Shown here: positions 34,458-43,959 of the stretch, in pieces | Position numbering within the stretch: the first letter of the stretch is position 1 | Layout of the letters: each line of letters starts with the position of its first letter | Assembly: GCF_013116745.1 (NCBI RefSeq) | Contig: NZ_JABFOE010000021.1 | Span: 1 to 46,942, forward strand | Source: Arthrobacter sp. 260 | Lineage (GTDB): Bacteria > Actinomycetota > Actinomycetes > Actinomycetales > Micrococcaceae | Reading direction: 5' to 3' | Length of the DNA stretch: 46,942 bases | Notes under the pieces: model-generated | The model's database searches: none | Told to the model about the DNA's origin: nothing | What the model saw: the letters and a program-made list of their open reading frames with translations, nothing else | Translations under genes and position numbers: made by a program

Positions 34458-35813
34458 ATGACCGTCACACCACAGCTCGCTCCGGGCCGGGCCAACGACC
34501 CGGCCAGCGTCAAAGTCACAGCTCGCCGTCTACTTACTGAACTTCCTGGACCGCGCTCCCGCGAACTGGAAGTCGAACGACGCCAGCACGTGACCAACGC
34601 GTTCGGCATCACCATGCCCGTATTCATCGATCATGCACAGGAAGCGCTGCTCGTGGACGTCGACGGGAACCACCTCATTGACTTCGCTTCGGGCATCGCT
34701 GTGACTAGCGTCGGTGCGGCAAATCCGAAGGTGGCCAAACGCGCCGCAGCCCAGCTCGGGCGTTTCACCCACACATGTTTCATGGTTACCGAATACTCCG
34801 CATTCGTCGACGTTTGCCGCTGGCTCAACGAACACACCCCCGGTCACTTTGAGAAGCGGACCGCATTGTTCACCACCGGAGCGGAGGCGGTCGAAAACGC
34901 CATCAAGGTTGCCCGGGCAGCTACCCGGCGCCCGAACATCCTCGTCTTCGACGAGGCCTACCACGGGCGCACCCAGCTCACGATGGCAATGACAGCGAAG
35001 GAGAATCCGTACCGGCTCAACTTCGGCCCTCTGCCGGGTTCGGTTTTCCGAGCTCCCACTGCACCGGCGCACACCACACCTGAGGGACCTGAGAAGGCCC
35101 TGAAGCAGATCGAAGCCCTGCTGATTGCAAACGGTGCGGAAACTTTCGCCGCGATGGTCATCGAACCGATTCAAGGTGAGGGTGGATTCATTGTCCAGGC
35201 ACCCGGGTTCCTCAAAGGACTCCGTGAAATAGCTACGCGCCACGGCATCGTACTGGTGATCGATGAGATCCAGGCAGGTATGGGTAGGACGGGCACCATG
35301 TTCGCGTCCGAACACGAGGGAATTGCCGGCGACATCACGCTGACCGCGAAGGCGCTCGGCGGCGGGCTGCCGCTTTCGGCCGCAACCGGCCGCGCTGAGC
35401 TCATGAATGCCGTTCACACTGGCGGTTTGGGTGGAACCTACGCCGGCAACCCTGTAGCCTGTGAGGCTGCGCTGGCCGTGTTCGAAATCCTTGAAGAAGG
35501 GACTCTCCTCAAGAACGCCACTCGCATCGAAGCTGCCATCAGGCAGCGCTTTGAGCCCCTCGTGGAGCTGGACGGTGTGTCAAACGTTCGGGGCCGTGGT
35601 GCGATGATGGCGATCGAGTTCCGTGACGCCTCCAGGCCACGCGGAGACCTCGCAACCGCCGCCGCTAAGAAGGCCAACGCTCACGGTGTCCTGACCCTTA
35701 CCTGCGGAACCAACGGAAACATCATCCGGTTGCTCCCACCGCTGGGAATCGAAGCCGGAGTCCTCGACGAGGGCTTGGCGGTACTGGAGGCATCGATTCG
35801 GTCAGTACTGTAA
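34458..35813 (+). CDS. gabT: 4-aminobutyrate aminotransferase
   Basis: Class III PLP-dependent aminotransferase, 451 aa, converting GABA (or a close omega-amino acid) and 2-oxoglutarate to the semialdehyde and glutamate. ATG 34458 (MTVTPQLAPG) is chosen for GAGGAGGA just upstream. Motifs: DFASGIAVTSVGAANPKV, TTGAEAVENAIKVARAAT (PLP phosphate loop), EPIQGEGGF, VIDEIQAGMGRTG (Asp pairing the pyridine N) and TAKALGGGLPLSA with the PLP lysine near residue 297. These match GabT closely. It stands alone after the divergent PucR regulator. A semialdehyde dehydrogenase normally follows in gab operons, but here IS21 debris follows instead. Two dehydrogenase genes (one dead) lie elsewhere in the window. 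Confidence 0.92.
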   Translation: MTVTPQLAPGRANDPASVKVTARRLLTELPGPRSRELEVERRQHVTNAFGITMPVFIDHAQEALLVDVDGNHLIDFASGIAVTSVGAANPKVAKRAAAQLGRFTHTCFMVTEYSAFVDVCRWLNEHTPGHFEKRTALFTTGAEAVENAIKVARAATRRPNILVFDEAYHGRTQLTMAMTAKENPYRLNFGPLPGSVFRAPTAPAHTTPEGPEKALKQIEALLIANGAETFAAMVIEPIQGEGGFIVQAPGFLKGLREIATRHGIVLVIDEIQAGMGRTGTMFASEHEGIAGDITLTAKALGGGLPLSAATGRAELMNAVHTGGLGGTYAGNPVACEAALAVFEILEEGTLLKNATRIEAAIRQRFEPLVELDGVSNVRGRGAMMAIEFRDASRPRGDLATAAAKKANAHGVLTLTCGTNGNIIRLLPPLGIEAGVLDEGLAVLEASIRSVL

Positions 35814-36013
35814 TGAGTGTCCTGGGAGGGTGGCACCAACGGAGTCAGTCGTGAGGCCGGAGATGAACGCCGGGGGCGCCGCTAGAGGGAATTCTCGTAG
35901 CAGACTTCTCCCTCGTGCTTGCTAGCCCGCTCGCAACGATAACCTTGGCGGATCTCGACGCGCGCGTGTCAAAGTAGAGCGCCCGGGAGCCGGAGCACGG
36001 GCGGAACCTCACC

Positions 36014-36458
36014 GTGGGCTTACGCCATGACGTCATCGAGATCCTGGACGAGCATTCCGAGCCCGTACGGTCCTTCCCACGAGTCTTCGGCAGGCAGACC
36101 GAGACGATCTTCGAACCTGCTTCCCTCGTCCCATTGCTGGTGACCAAGCCCGGTTCCTGGTCACATTCCCCGCCGCGGGCCTTGGCCACCGACCCGGTAC
36201 GCGACTGGCGGGACCGGGCCACGGCCACCGACCGGCGCCGCCTGCTCAACGCAGTGGACGCCGCGTCCGGATCCGCCGGCTTCGATGCGGCAATCCAAGC
36301 CGCCGATACCCTGATCCGCCGCGGGGACCAACCAGACATGGCCGCCCTGGGCATGATCGCCCGCCGGCTGGCCCACGCACCGAACCGTCCGCGGCGAACG
36401 TGGACTTGAGCGTCTATGACACCTTCACCACCCTGGACGCCGCGACCGGAGAAGTCGC
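36014..36458 (+). pseudogene. IS21-family IstA, C-terminal remnant
   Basis: Frame reading VIEILDEHSEPVRSFPRVFG, RQTETIFEPASLVPLLVTKP, LATDPVRDWRDRATATDRRR and AADTLIRRGDQPDMAALGMI is the C-terminal Mu-type region of IstA. After a frameshift near 36390 it ends VDLSVYDTFTTLDAATGEVA with the stop overlapping istB (ATGA). The DDE catalytic domain upstream is lost; 35814-36013 shows only unreadable debris. Confidence 0.7.
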
Positions 36459-36548
36459 ATGAACCCGGTCACTGTCCAGGACATCCTCGAAGCGGGTAAG
36501 CATGCGTCCCTGACCGGCAACGTGCTCACCGAATGGGCCGAGAAAGGT
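36459..36548 (+). pseudogene. IstB N-terminal fragment (IS21)
   Basis: About 30 codons from ATG 36459, overlapping the istA stop as in intact IS21 elements: MNPVTVQDILEAGKHASLTG, NVLTEWAEKG. The ATPase domain is gone and the sequence runs into a terminator-like hairpin. Confidence 0.6.
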
Positions 36549-36648
36549 AGTCAACCACGCCCCCGGCCAAAGCGTGAAGCATCCCAACACCCGGCTCTAC
36601 CGGCCCCTGCTCAATCTCTGTACCCGTTGTAAATTCACTACCAGAATG

Positions 36649-36684
36649 GGGAGGCCACGCCGTTGCCGGCTGGGCCTCCCTTTT
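36649..36684 (+). terminator. Rho-independent terminator
   Basis: GGGAGGCC (36649-36656) pairs with GGCCTCCC (36673-36680), followed directly by TTTT. Canonical intrinsic terminator on the plus strand, at the end of the IS21 debris. The gene it once served is not evident. Confidence 0.75.
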
Positions 36685-36707
36685 GTCTGTGTACGTACAT
36701 GTCCTGG

Positions 36708-37462
36708 TCAGCGTTCTCGCGCTCCCTGTTCGATGGAGCGTCCTCTGGACGAGCTTTTCATCCCGGAGGTCTTGCCCAGATTCGGTTCAGAGCTCACTGC
36801 TGCGCTCGGGGGTGTTCCTTGGTGCTTGTCGAACATGAGGCGAGCTTTGACGGCCTCCCGGTCGGGATGCCCCTCTAGGCTCTTTTCGAGCTGCTGACGC
36901 CTCTCCGGGGAGTCATAGGCTGGCTCTGCTGAGTTGTTCGCCCGCGTCTGGTCCTCCCGGGTTGCCCCGGCTATGGCGGCTCCGGCCATTACTTCGTCGC
37001 CGCGAGCTGCGGCAGCGTTGGAGCGTTCGATCTCGGTCTGCTGACGTGCCGCTTGGGCTCAGGTGACGGCTGCGGAAATGTCCTGCTCGGAGGCTCCGGG
37101 TGCGTCAACGTCGATCCCGTAGCGTTGCTGCACCTGATCGCGGATTCTCTCTGCGTGCTCGGTGGCAACTGGATCGTAGCCTTTCCATGCTTCCGCTGTC
37201 TCATGGGCGCGTTCGATCATCTCGGGGTGGCCTTATCCCACCACTCGTCCCGGCTTACCGGGTCGAGCTGGGCGCGAGCTGCTGCCTGCGCTGCGTTGAA
37301 CCGTTCCTGAAGCTCTCGTGCCCGTGCTTCTTCTGCCTGCTGGATGCTGTGCAGCTGTTCCTCACGCATCCTCGCTAGCTGCTCTCCGATCCGTGCGGCT
37401 GCCATAAGGCCAGCACGGAACCCGCCTTCTACTGCTTCATCAATTCCGTCCGACTCGCTCAT
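36708..37462 (-). pseudogene. Conjugative-element coiled-coil protein, decayed
   Basis: Starts MSESDGIDEAVEGGFRAGLM at 37462, continues with a charged helical region (RMREEQLHSIQQAEEARARE) and RDEWWDKATP. There a 1-base indel near 37225 shifts the frame to MIERAHETAEAWKGYDPVAT, RIRDQVQQRYGIDVDAPGAS. A TGA at 37059 follows, and the same frame then continues AQAARQQTEIERSN...MAGAAIAGATREDQTRANNS. Similar long-helix proteins with an RYGIDVD box occur beside relaxase and coupling-protein genes in actinobacterial plasmids and ICEs. I cannot name the family. It is dead in this form. Confidence 0.6.
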
Positions 37463-37494
37463 GAGCTAACCGGAAAATGACTGTTGGTGGTTAG

Positions 37495-37955
37495 GCGGTG
37501 GGGGCAAGGGTGACTGTGTAGCCGAGGGTTTCGAGTTGGCGGATGTGGTTGCGTGTTTTGCGGTCCTTGTCGGTGCGGTTGGCGAAGTAGCTGGATCCGA
37601 GGTCGTGCGATCGGGTTGCCGGGTCGGCCAGGAGGTGCCAGATGGTCACGAGGATGGAGCTGGCACCGCGACCAGGGCCTTGAGTTTCCCACGGCGTTTG
37701 ACGAGCCGCCGGTAGCGTTCGCCAAGGAAGGTATCGGTGCGGGCTGCCGCGGCTGCTGCCTCACCGAGAGTTCCTTAGAGGTAAGGGTTGCCCTTGCCGG
37801 TGTGCCCGGCTCGGCTCTTCGGCCCGGACTGGATGGTGCGCGGAGACAGTTTCGCCCACGACACCAGATGGTCGGCAGTGGGGAACCGGGTCATATCCAG
37901 CCCGATCTCGGCGATGATGGTCTGCGCGGCGGCGCGGCCGGAGGGTGTTTCATCG
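37495..37955 (-). pseudogene. IS110 transposase C-terminal remnant
   Basis: Minus-strand pieces DETPSGRAAAQTIIAEIGLD, MTRFPTADHLVSWAKLSPRT, KSRAGHTGKGNPYL, then stops, then DPATRSHDLGSSYFANRTDK and RKTRNHIRQLETLGYTVTLA. This is the C-terminal half of an IS110 recombinase whose N-terminal part lies beyond the IS256 element at 39340-39672. The middle of the gene is missing from both sides. Confidence 0.72.
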
Positions 37956-39330
37956 AGTGTGTAAGGGGTCCGGCCTGATGTGATGGTGTGGCCGCTGGTT
38001 GCACCATCTGAAAGGACGGCCCTTTTGGGCGAGAACGAACTGATTGATAACCCCTTGGCCGCTGTGCTTAGCCCCGAGCAGATTGATGCTCTGGTCAATG
38101 CTGCAGAGGACCTCGGAGAGGGCCGGCACGGGGTTGAGGAACTGCTGTCGCAGATGACCAAAGCGGTGCTGGAACGGGCGCTGGAAACCGAGATTAGCGA
38201 TCACCTCGGATACGAATCCGGTGACCCTGCCGGGGCCGGTAGCGGTAACTCCCGCAACGGTAAGACCAGCAAGCAGGTCCACACCCTCCAAGGCCCGGTC
38301 GAGGTCACCGTGCCCCGGGACCGAAACAGCACTTTCCAGCCCGTGATCGTGCCCAAGCGGGCCCGCCGGCTCGGCAAGGTCGAGGACATGATCCTGTCCC
38401 TGTACGCCCGGGGCATGACGACCCGGGACATCGGCTCGCACTTGGAGGAAATCTACGGGGCGAAGGTCTCGGCAGCGACGATTTCCCGGGTCACTGACGT
38501 AATCGCCGATGAGATCACCCAGTGGCAGAACCGGCCGCTGGAAGCGGTCTACCCGATCGTGTATATCGACGCTATCTGGCTGAAAATCAGGGATGGCGGG
38601 GTCGTGGTCAACAAAGCCTGCCACGTGGCCGTCGGTGTGGACGTGGAGGGCCGCAAGCAGGTGCTGGGCCTGTGGCTGGGAACCCAGGAAGGAGCGAAGT
38701 TCTGGGCCAACGTGCTGACCCAGATCCGCAACCGTGGGGTCAAGGACATCCTCATCCTGTGCTGCGACGGGCTGACCGGGCTCCCCGCAGCGGTCAATAG
38801 CATCTACCCCGAAACCGTGGTGCAGACGTGCGTGGTGCACCTGCTGCGCTCGGCGATGAGATACGCCTCTTACAAGGACCGGAAATCGATGGCAAAGGAT
38901 ATGCGTCCGATTTACACCGCGCTGTCCGTGGAAGCGGCGGAGCTCGCCATGGCGCACTTCGCCGAGGTGTGGAAGTCCCAAGGCCCCTGGGGCGGTGCTG
39001 GCGTGGCGGAACGCGTGGGAGGACTTCACCCCGTTTCTGGCGTTTACGCCCGAAATCCGCAAAGTCATCTACACGACCAACCAGATCGAGTCGATCAATT
39101 ACCAGCTGAGGAAAATCACCAAGACCCGCGGCTCGTTTCCCTCCGACGAGGCCGCGATCAAGCTTGTCTATCTCGGAATCAGGAACATCGAGACCCTCCG
39201 GGGCGGTGACCTGGGCACCGGCACCCAGGGATGGCACCGAGCGCTGAACGCCTTCGCACTTCAATTTCCTAACAGGCTTCCGATCTGACCGACCCGGCAG
39301 AACGGATAACCAGCTGGTCCCTTACACACT
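37956..39330 (+). mobile_element. IS256-family insertion sequence
   Basis: 1.37-kb element. The ends are inverted: AGTGTGTAAGGG at 37956-37967 and its complement at 39319-39330, with partial match continuing inward. The flanks (left TTTCATCG, right TCATTTGA) show no direct repeat, although IS256 elements usually duplicate 8-9 bases. It sits between the two parts of a broken IS110. Confidence 0.8.
37983..39288 (+). pseudogene. IS256 transposase, frameshifted
   Basis: Mutator-type transposase. The first frame carries LSPEQIDALVNAAEDLGEG, LETEISDHLGYESGD, SLYARGMTTRDIGSHLEEIY and the catalytic Asp regions PIVYIDAIWLKIRDGG and CCDGLTGLPAAV. Near 38980-38995 the frame shifts. The correct continuation, LAWRNAWEDFTPFLAFTPEI, RKVIYTTNQIESINYQLRKI, ends at 39288. 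The third catalytic residue (Glu in this part) is thus in another frame. A single indel inactivates it unless it is a sequencing error. Confidence 0.82.
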
Positions 39331-39339
39331 TCATTTGAC

Positions 39340-39672
39340 ACGCCCTTGCGCCAGCCACGCCGCGTCGCAAACATCGGTTTTACGTCCCGGGATGTTCCGT
39401 GCCGCCTTCGCATTGACGAGGACTACCGGCAGGGTTTCTTCGAGCAGGTAGAAGAACGGTTTCCAATAATCACTGGTCGCTTCCATCACCACCGTGGTGA
39501 CGTGTTCGGACTCAAGGAAATTCCTGAGCTCCAGAATTTGTGAGGTCGTGGCACCCCATGTGCTCACCGTGGTCGTGAAAGTCCCCGGGCGGTTCCCGGG
39601 AACCCGTAAGCAGACCTTCGCATCACGCTTGGAAATGTCCATCCCCACCGCCCGCTCGTGCACAATATCCAT
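39340..39672 (-). pseudogene. IS110 transposase N-terminal remnant
   Basis: From ATG 39672 (AGGAGA upstream): MDIVHERAVGMDISKRDAKV, TVVMEATSDYWKPFFYLLEE and NIPGRKTDVCDAAWLAQ, the RuvC-like catalytic domain with the Asp of MDISK, the Glu of MEATSDYW and the aspartates of KTDVCDA. The gene is cut about nine bases from the IS256 right end. Confidence 0.75.
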
Positions 39673-39968
39673 GATCATTCTCCTGACACCCTCGACCCGA
39701 TCATTGAATCTGCTACGGGGAGGACGGGGAATCAATTCAGGAATCAAACACTCGTGCTCAAGGGCAACAATCCACGGTTCCCGTGGAAGTCCTCCACACC
39801 ACGCTAACCCACAGGCTCACTAACAGCACCAAGAACAAATCGGCGTCGCCCGCGGCAGACACCACAATCATTCACCCAAAAGCACCGCGCATCCAGAGCG
39901 GAACCGACACGCGAGATACGTTCTACCACCACGGAGCGTCAGCGACACTGAACCGCTATCCCCTATCT
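39673..39968. other. Noncoding stretch upstream of IS110 fragment
   Basis: About 300 bases with no supported gene. If the IS110 remnant keeps its original upstream flank, this is where its noncoding end (and guide-type RNA) would lie. I see no strong hairpin that would prove it. Confidence 0.35.
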
Positions 39969-40435
39969 CTAAATCCCTCGTTGACTACCTCGTTCTGGCC
40001 CGCGTGCTGGTACTGCGTGCTCGGTTGGCTTCTGTCCGCGTGTGAGTGTCGCCGGTATCGGTGCGCCTTCGCGGGAACGTCCAGCAACCAAACGTGCTTT
40101 CAGGGTTTCCTCATCGAGTTCGGGATGCTGTTCGCGCAACTTCTCGATGGTCATACGTTCCGGCTTCACGGTCTGCGTTGATACGCTGCCTTCGACGACC
40201 TTCGTCGCGGCGATCACTGACCTGGACAAGCCCATCACCCGGTTAAGGTCTGTGGTGGCTTTGTGCATATCGTGAATGGCTTTAGCGGTAGCCGCGAGCT
40301 GGCGGAACATCAGCGCATACGCGGCGCGGTCGCTCTTGGAAGTCGCGGCCAACAGGATCATGCTGGCTCCCCTGGCTGACACCGGCGCCGACCTTCGGCG
40401 TCGTCGGCGGGTAACAGGCGCAACTGGGCTGACTT
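39969..40435 (-). pseudogene. Truncated plasmid/ICE-associated protein
   Basis: Minus-strand frame whose readable part is SDRAAYALMFRQLAATAKAI, HDMHKATTDLNRVMG, STQTVKPERMTIEKLREQHP, ELDEETLKARLVAGRSREGA, ending RGPERGSQRGI. It is hydrophilic and helical, with no membrane segment. It resembles C-terminal parts of mobilisation or conjugation-associated proteins of actinobacterial plasmids, but I cannot name the family. The 5' end is replaced at about 40435 by IS481, so it lacks a start. Confidence 0.5.
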
Positions 40436-40437
40436 CG

Positions 40438-41218
40438 CTAGGTGTATTGCCCCGTGAGGTTGGTGACACGGCTGGCTGGTGGCTGACCTTTGAGTGAGGT
40501 GTGGCCTCGGTGGTGACTATAGTGGTGCAGCCATTTCGGGAAAGCGGCCACGCGCTCTGCTTCTGATTGGTAAGGCTTCGCGTAGGCCCATTCCTCGAGC
40601 ATGGTGCGGTTGAAGCGTTCTTTACCGTTGGTTTGCGGCCGGTACGGGCGGGTGCGTCTGTGTTTGATGCGGGGGCCGAGGGCGTCGGCGAAGGCACGGG
40701 ATCGGTACCCGTTGCCGTTATCGGTCAGGACTCGCTGGACGGTAATCCCGCGGGACTCGAACCAGGTGTTGGCGCGGGTCCAGAACGCGGCGACGGTTTC
40801 CTTTCTCTCATCGGTGAGGATCTCGGAGTAGGCAAAGCGTGAGTAATCGTCGACGGCGTTGTGAATGAAGCGATACCCGGGGCGGCGGTTGCGCTGCGTG
40901 CCGACCTTGTTACGGCGCCCGGCTGCCCTGCCCACGGCGCGGTGGCCGCCGCCGTCGGGGATCCTGCCGAGCTTTTTGATATCCACGTGCACCAGGTCCC
41001 CGGGCGCGGTGTGTTCGTAGCGGCGGATGACCCGGCCGGTCGCCCTGTCCAGCCAGGACAGTCTCGCCAGCCCGTACCGGGCCAGGATCCGGTGCACGGT
41101 CGAAGGGTGGATCCCGAGGTGATAGCCGATCCGTGCCGGTCCCCACCGCCGGTTGACCCGGATCGCGATGATCCGCCGCTCCGTCCGCACCGGCGTCCTA
41201 CGCGGGCACCGGTGCGGA
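40438..41218 (-). mobile_element. IS481 transposase, 5'-truncated
   Basis: IS481 integrase-core transposase in one frame to a TAG at 40438. ARIGYHLGIHPSTVHRILAR (HTH), HTAPGDLVHVDIKKLG (first Asp), VQRVLTDNGNGYRS (second Asp), TNGKERFNRTMLEEW (Glu) and GHTSLKGQPPASRV are present. The first 70 or so residues are missing; the frame before residue PHRCPRRT belongs to the neighbouring quinone oxidoreductase gene read backwards. A residue is lacking in NGK-ERFNRT, where NGKVERFNRT or NGKAERFNRT is usual, indicating a 3-base deletion beside the catalytic Glu. It inserted into or recombined with the oxidoreductase gene. Confidence 0.82.
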
Positions 41219-41235
41219 CGCGGCGAGGTCATCCA

Positions 41236-41902
41236 GATCAATGGCGGTCGCACATTCCATTGACTCCGGCCACCAACGGGTGGTGGCGGGGGGAGGGTTG
41301 GCAAATCGGGTCCTGGTTTCCGCACGCCATGTCTGCATCGTGCCGGGCAACCTCGACGAGTTGGCGGAGCGACGGGCGGTGTGGGCACTGCAGCGGTGCA
41401 GATTGCTCGTGCCAGCGGGGCAGGTGTCATTGGCACAAGCCGGACCGTTCACGGGCGGGAACTAATCTCAGACCTTGGCGGCATCCCGGCCGATCCTGAG
41501 AGCGTGGTGGACGTCGTCCTCGAGATCTCATCAGGCCGCGGCGCAAACGTTGTGCTCGAGGTCGTCGGTGCGCCCAACCTCGCCACCGATCTCGCCGCAC
41601 TGGCGGTCTTGGGGCGCATCATAGTTGTCGGAGTGGGCGCCGGCGCCGAGACGTCGATTAATCTGGGGGCACTAATGAGCCGACGGGGACGGCTACTCGC
41701 TTCGGTCCTCCGGGCACGATCATCGGAAGACAAGGCCATCGTAGTGCGAGCTTTTGAGCGCAGAATGCTGCCCCACCTGGCCAGTGGAGAGGTGCGGCCT
41801 GTTATCGACCGCGTTTTCGCCGCCGATGATGTCGCGGCAGCTTTTAACCACGTCGAATGTGGCATCAAGCGGGGAAAGGTGCTGCTCGATTTCGGCTCCT
41901 GA
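41236..41902 (+). pseudogene. MDR-family alcohol dehydrogenase/quinone oxidoreductase, truncated
   Basis: The C-terminal half of a medium-chain dehydrogenase. GGLANRVLVSARHVCIVPGN is in one frame (about 41290-41350). After an internal loss, GTAAVQIARASGAGVIGTSR (Rossmann fold, missing the first glycines) and the rest to HVECGIKRGKVLLDFGS follow in another frame. The N-terminal catalytic domain is missing and IS481 occupies its place. The part from 41381 is an open frame of 173 residues but has no proper start and cannot form a complete enzyme. Confidence 0.75.
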
Positions 41903-42235
41903 GCCCTGTTGGACTAACCAGCACCGAAGCGGCGCCTTCATACAGCCGGGACCGAACCATACAGGACACGTTGCACGGCCGGGCAGCGCTGGTCAACTGG
42001 GGCCAGCAGTGGCAACAGGACTGGAATTTCCCGTTCTCTGCTCGGCGCTGGAGCCACCGTCCACGGCTTCGCGCGGGAGGAACTGACTGGAACCTCCAGA
42101 CGTTCAAATGTGACTCTACCAGTCCACACCGGCCCCGGCTGAGCGAAGAAGGCCGCGGAACTGGCAACCTACGCCAGGCTTTGAACCCGAGATTCCAGTC
42201 CCACGACAACGAACCGGCGCCGCACTTCATATCGT
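41903..42235. other. Intergenic region, no gene seen
   Basis: About 330 bases between the end of the broken oxidoreductase and the stop of the convergent semialdehyde dehydrogenase. Frames on both strands are short and lack homology I recognise. No terminator with a T-run is visible. Confidence 0.4.
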
Positions 42236-43648
42236 CTAAATGACGCGCTCTTCATTCATGCCGAGCTTCTTCACCGCGTCGGGGACGCGGATGAGCTTCT
42301 TGTTGGCGAATTCGTTGATGCCGTATCGGGCAAGTTCGCGGCCGACGCCCGACGCCTTGATCCCGCCAAAGGGAAGATCCGGTGCGGTCCTGCTCGTGCT
42401 GTTGATCCACACCATGCCGGTCTCGATTTGGTCGGCGATCCGCTGCGCCCGCTCGGGGTCGCCCGAGAACACCGAACCGGCCAGTCCGAAGGGGGAATCG
42501 TTCGCAATCGTGATCGCCTCCTCCTCAGAGGTCGCTCGATGTACGACGGCGGCCGGGCCGAACAGCTCCTCGGCGTAGGCGCGCATGTCCTTCGTGACAT
42601 TGGAGAGCACCGTTGCCGGGTAGTAGGCGCCCGGCGTATTAGGGATCTCTCCGCCCAGGTGTACCGTCGCTCCTCGCTCGATAGCGTCGTCGACGAGTTC
42701 CACGAGGTCCCGCCGAACCGCGGTGGAAGCGAGCGGGCCGAGCTTCGTAACATCGGACGCGGGATCACTCGCAGCGTACGTGCGACTCTGCTCGATAAAC
42801 TTCTTGAGGAACTCGTTGTAGACCGAGTCGAGGACGATAAAACGCTTCGATGCGGTGCAGGCCTGGCCGCCGTTGGCGAAGCGGCCGACTGCGGCAGCTG
42901 CTGCCGCGGCGTCGAGGTCGGCGTCGTCTAGCACGAGGAACGGGTCGGACCCGCCGAGCTCCAGGACATACTTCTTCATGTGCCGACCGGCGACCTCACC
43001 GACGGAGGAGCCAGCCCGCTCGGACCCGGTGAGGGAGACACCCTGCACGCGAGCGTCGGCGATCATCTGCGCGATCTGATCATTGTTCGCGAACACATTG
43101 GTGTAGACGCCCTCGGGAAGGCCGGCCTCGCGGAACACACGCTCAATGGCGAGCGCGGACTGCGGGCAGTTGCGTGCGTGCTTAAGCAGGATCGTGTTGC
43201 CCAGGATGAGGTTCGGCGCCGCAAATCGCGCCACCTGGTAGTACGGATAGTTCCATGGCATGATGCCGACCAACACGCCGATCGGCTCGGTCTTCACTAC
43301 AGCAGTGCCGGGACCGGCGATGTCGAGAACCTCATCGGCGAGAAAATCCTCGGCGTTGTCGGCGTAGTAGTGGTAGATGTTCGCGACGAGATCGACCTCG
43401 CCCCGGGCCTGCGCGATGGGCTTGCCCATCTCGATGGTAATCAGCGAAGCCAGCTCCTCCCGCTGCGCGCGGTGTAGTTCCGCGATGCGCTTGATGAGGG
43501 CAACCCGCTCCTGGAGGTCCCTGCCCTTCCACTGTGGGTAAGCGTTTCCGGCTCGATCGAGTGCGGACCGCGCCTCGTCGCCGGTGAGTTCGGAGAACTC
43601 GGCTAACTTCTCGCCGGTTGCTGGATTCACGGTCGTGTAGACACCCAT
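42236..43648 (-). CDS. NAD(P)-dependent succinate-/omega-semialdehyde dehydrogenase
   Basis: Complete 470-aa aldehyde dehydrogenase starting MGVYTTVNPATGEKLAEFSE. General-base Glu is in LELGGSDPF near 231 and the catalytic Cys in GGQACTASKR near 263. The cofactor region is MPWNYPYYQVARFAAPNLIL with LKHARNCPQSA, and the C-terminal PFGGIKASGVGRELARYG is typical of the GabD-like group. It is transcribed away from the hydratase-dehydrogenase-aminotransferase operon, with 311 bases between starts. It would oxidise the semialdehyde made by either aminotransferase (succinate or a longer-chain omega-semialdehyde). Confidence 0.9.
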   Translation of the reverse strand: MGVYTTVNPATGEKLAEFSELTGDEARSALDRAGNAYPQWKGRDLQERVALIKRIAELHRAQREELASLITIEMGKPIAQARGEVDLVANIYHYYADNAEDFLADEVLDIAGPGTAVVKTEPIGVLVGIMPWNYPYYQVARFAAPNLILGNTILLKHARNCPQSALAIERVFREAGLPEGVYTNVFANNDQIAQMIADARVQGVSLTGSERAGSSVGEVAGRHMKKYVLELGGSDPFLVLDDADLDAAAAAAAVGRFANGGQACTASKRFIVLDSVYNEFLKKFIEQSRTYAASDPASDVTKLGPLASTAVRRDLVELVDDAIERGATVHLGGEIPNTPGAYYPATVLSNVTKDMRAYAEELFGPAAVVHRATSEEEAITIANDSPFGLAGSVFSGDPERAQRIADQIETGMVWINSTSRTAPDLPFGGIKASGVGRELARYGINEFANKKLIRVPDAVKKLGMNEERVI

Positions 43649-43959
43649 GTGCGACGACGCTCCTTCATTGCTCGGTGTGTGATCGCCAAGGACCCATGCG
43701 AAACGATGCCTAGAGGTCCGATTTCTTCACTGTCGCAGCTAATTCATCACACGTCCAATACCAATACTGATCGGTTTAAATGACATGCGGTGATAAATCC
43801 CATACTGGTTGCGGCTACCGGAAGCTGTATATATGCAGGATTTAGCATCAAAAGAGGGTTATTAGGTATTTGTGTGCTATGGGATCCTAGGGCAAACTAA
43901 GATTAATTCCGCATCGCAGCGGCAGTGCCGCCGGACGGTTTCTGAGAGAGGCGGACTTC
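43649..43959. promoter_or_regulatory. Divergent AT-rich promoter region
   Basis: Strikingly AT-rich 311 bases between the dehydrogenase and the enoyl-CoA hydratase operon. A near-palindrome CTGTATATATGCAG (43825-43838) is the best operator candidate. GAGAGAGG before GTG 43960 is the ribosome binding site of the hydratase. No regulator gene is adjacent in the window. Confidence 0.5.

Noticed and set aside
34530..35417. 295-codon minus-strand frame opposite gabT
   Set aside because: Shadow of a strongly conserved aminotransferase gene.
37950..39068. 372-codon minus-strand frame opposite the IS256 transposase
   Set aside because: Antisense to a recognisable transposase; its text has no family features.
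41381..41902. Functional short dehydrogenase of 173 aa
   Set aside because: Lacks the catalytic N-terminal domain and the start of the Rossmann motif; upstream homologous text is in another frame.
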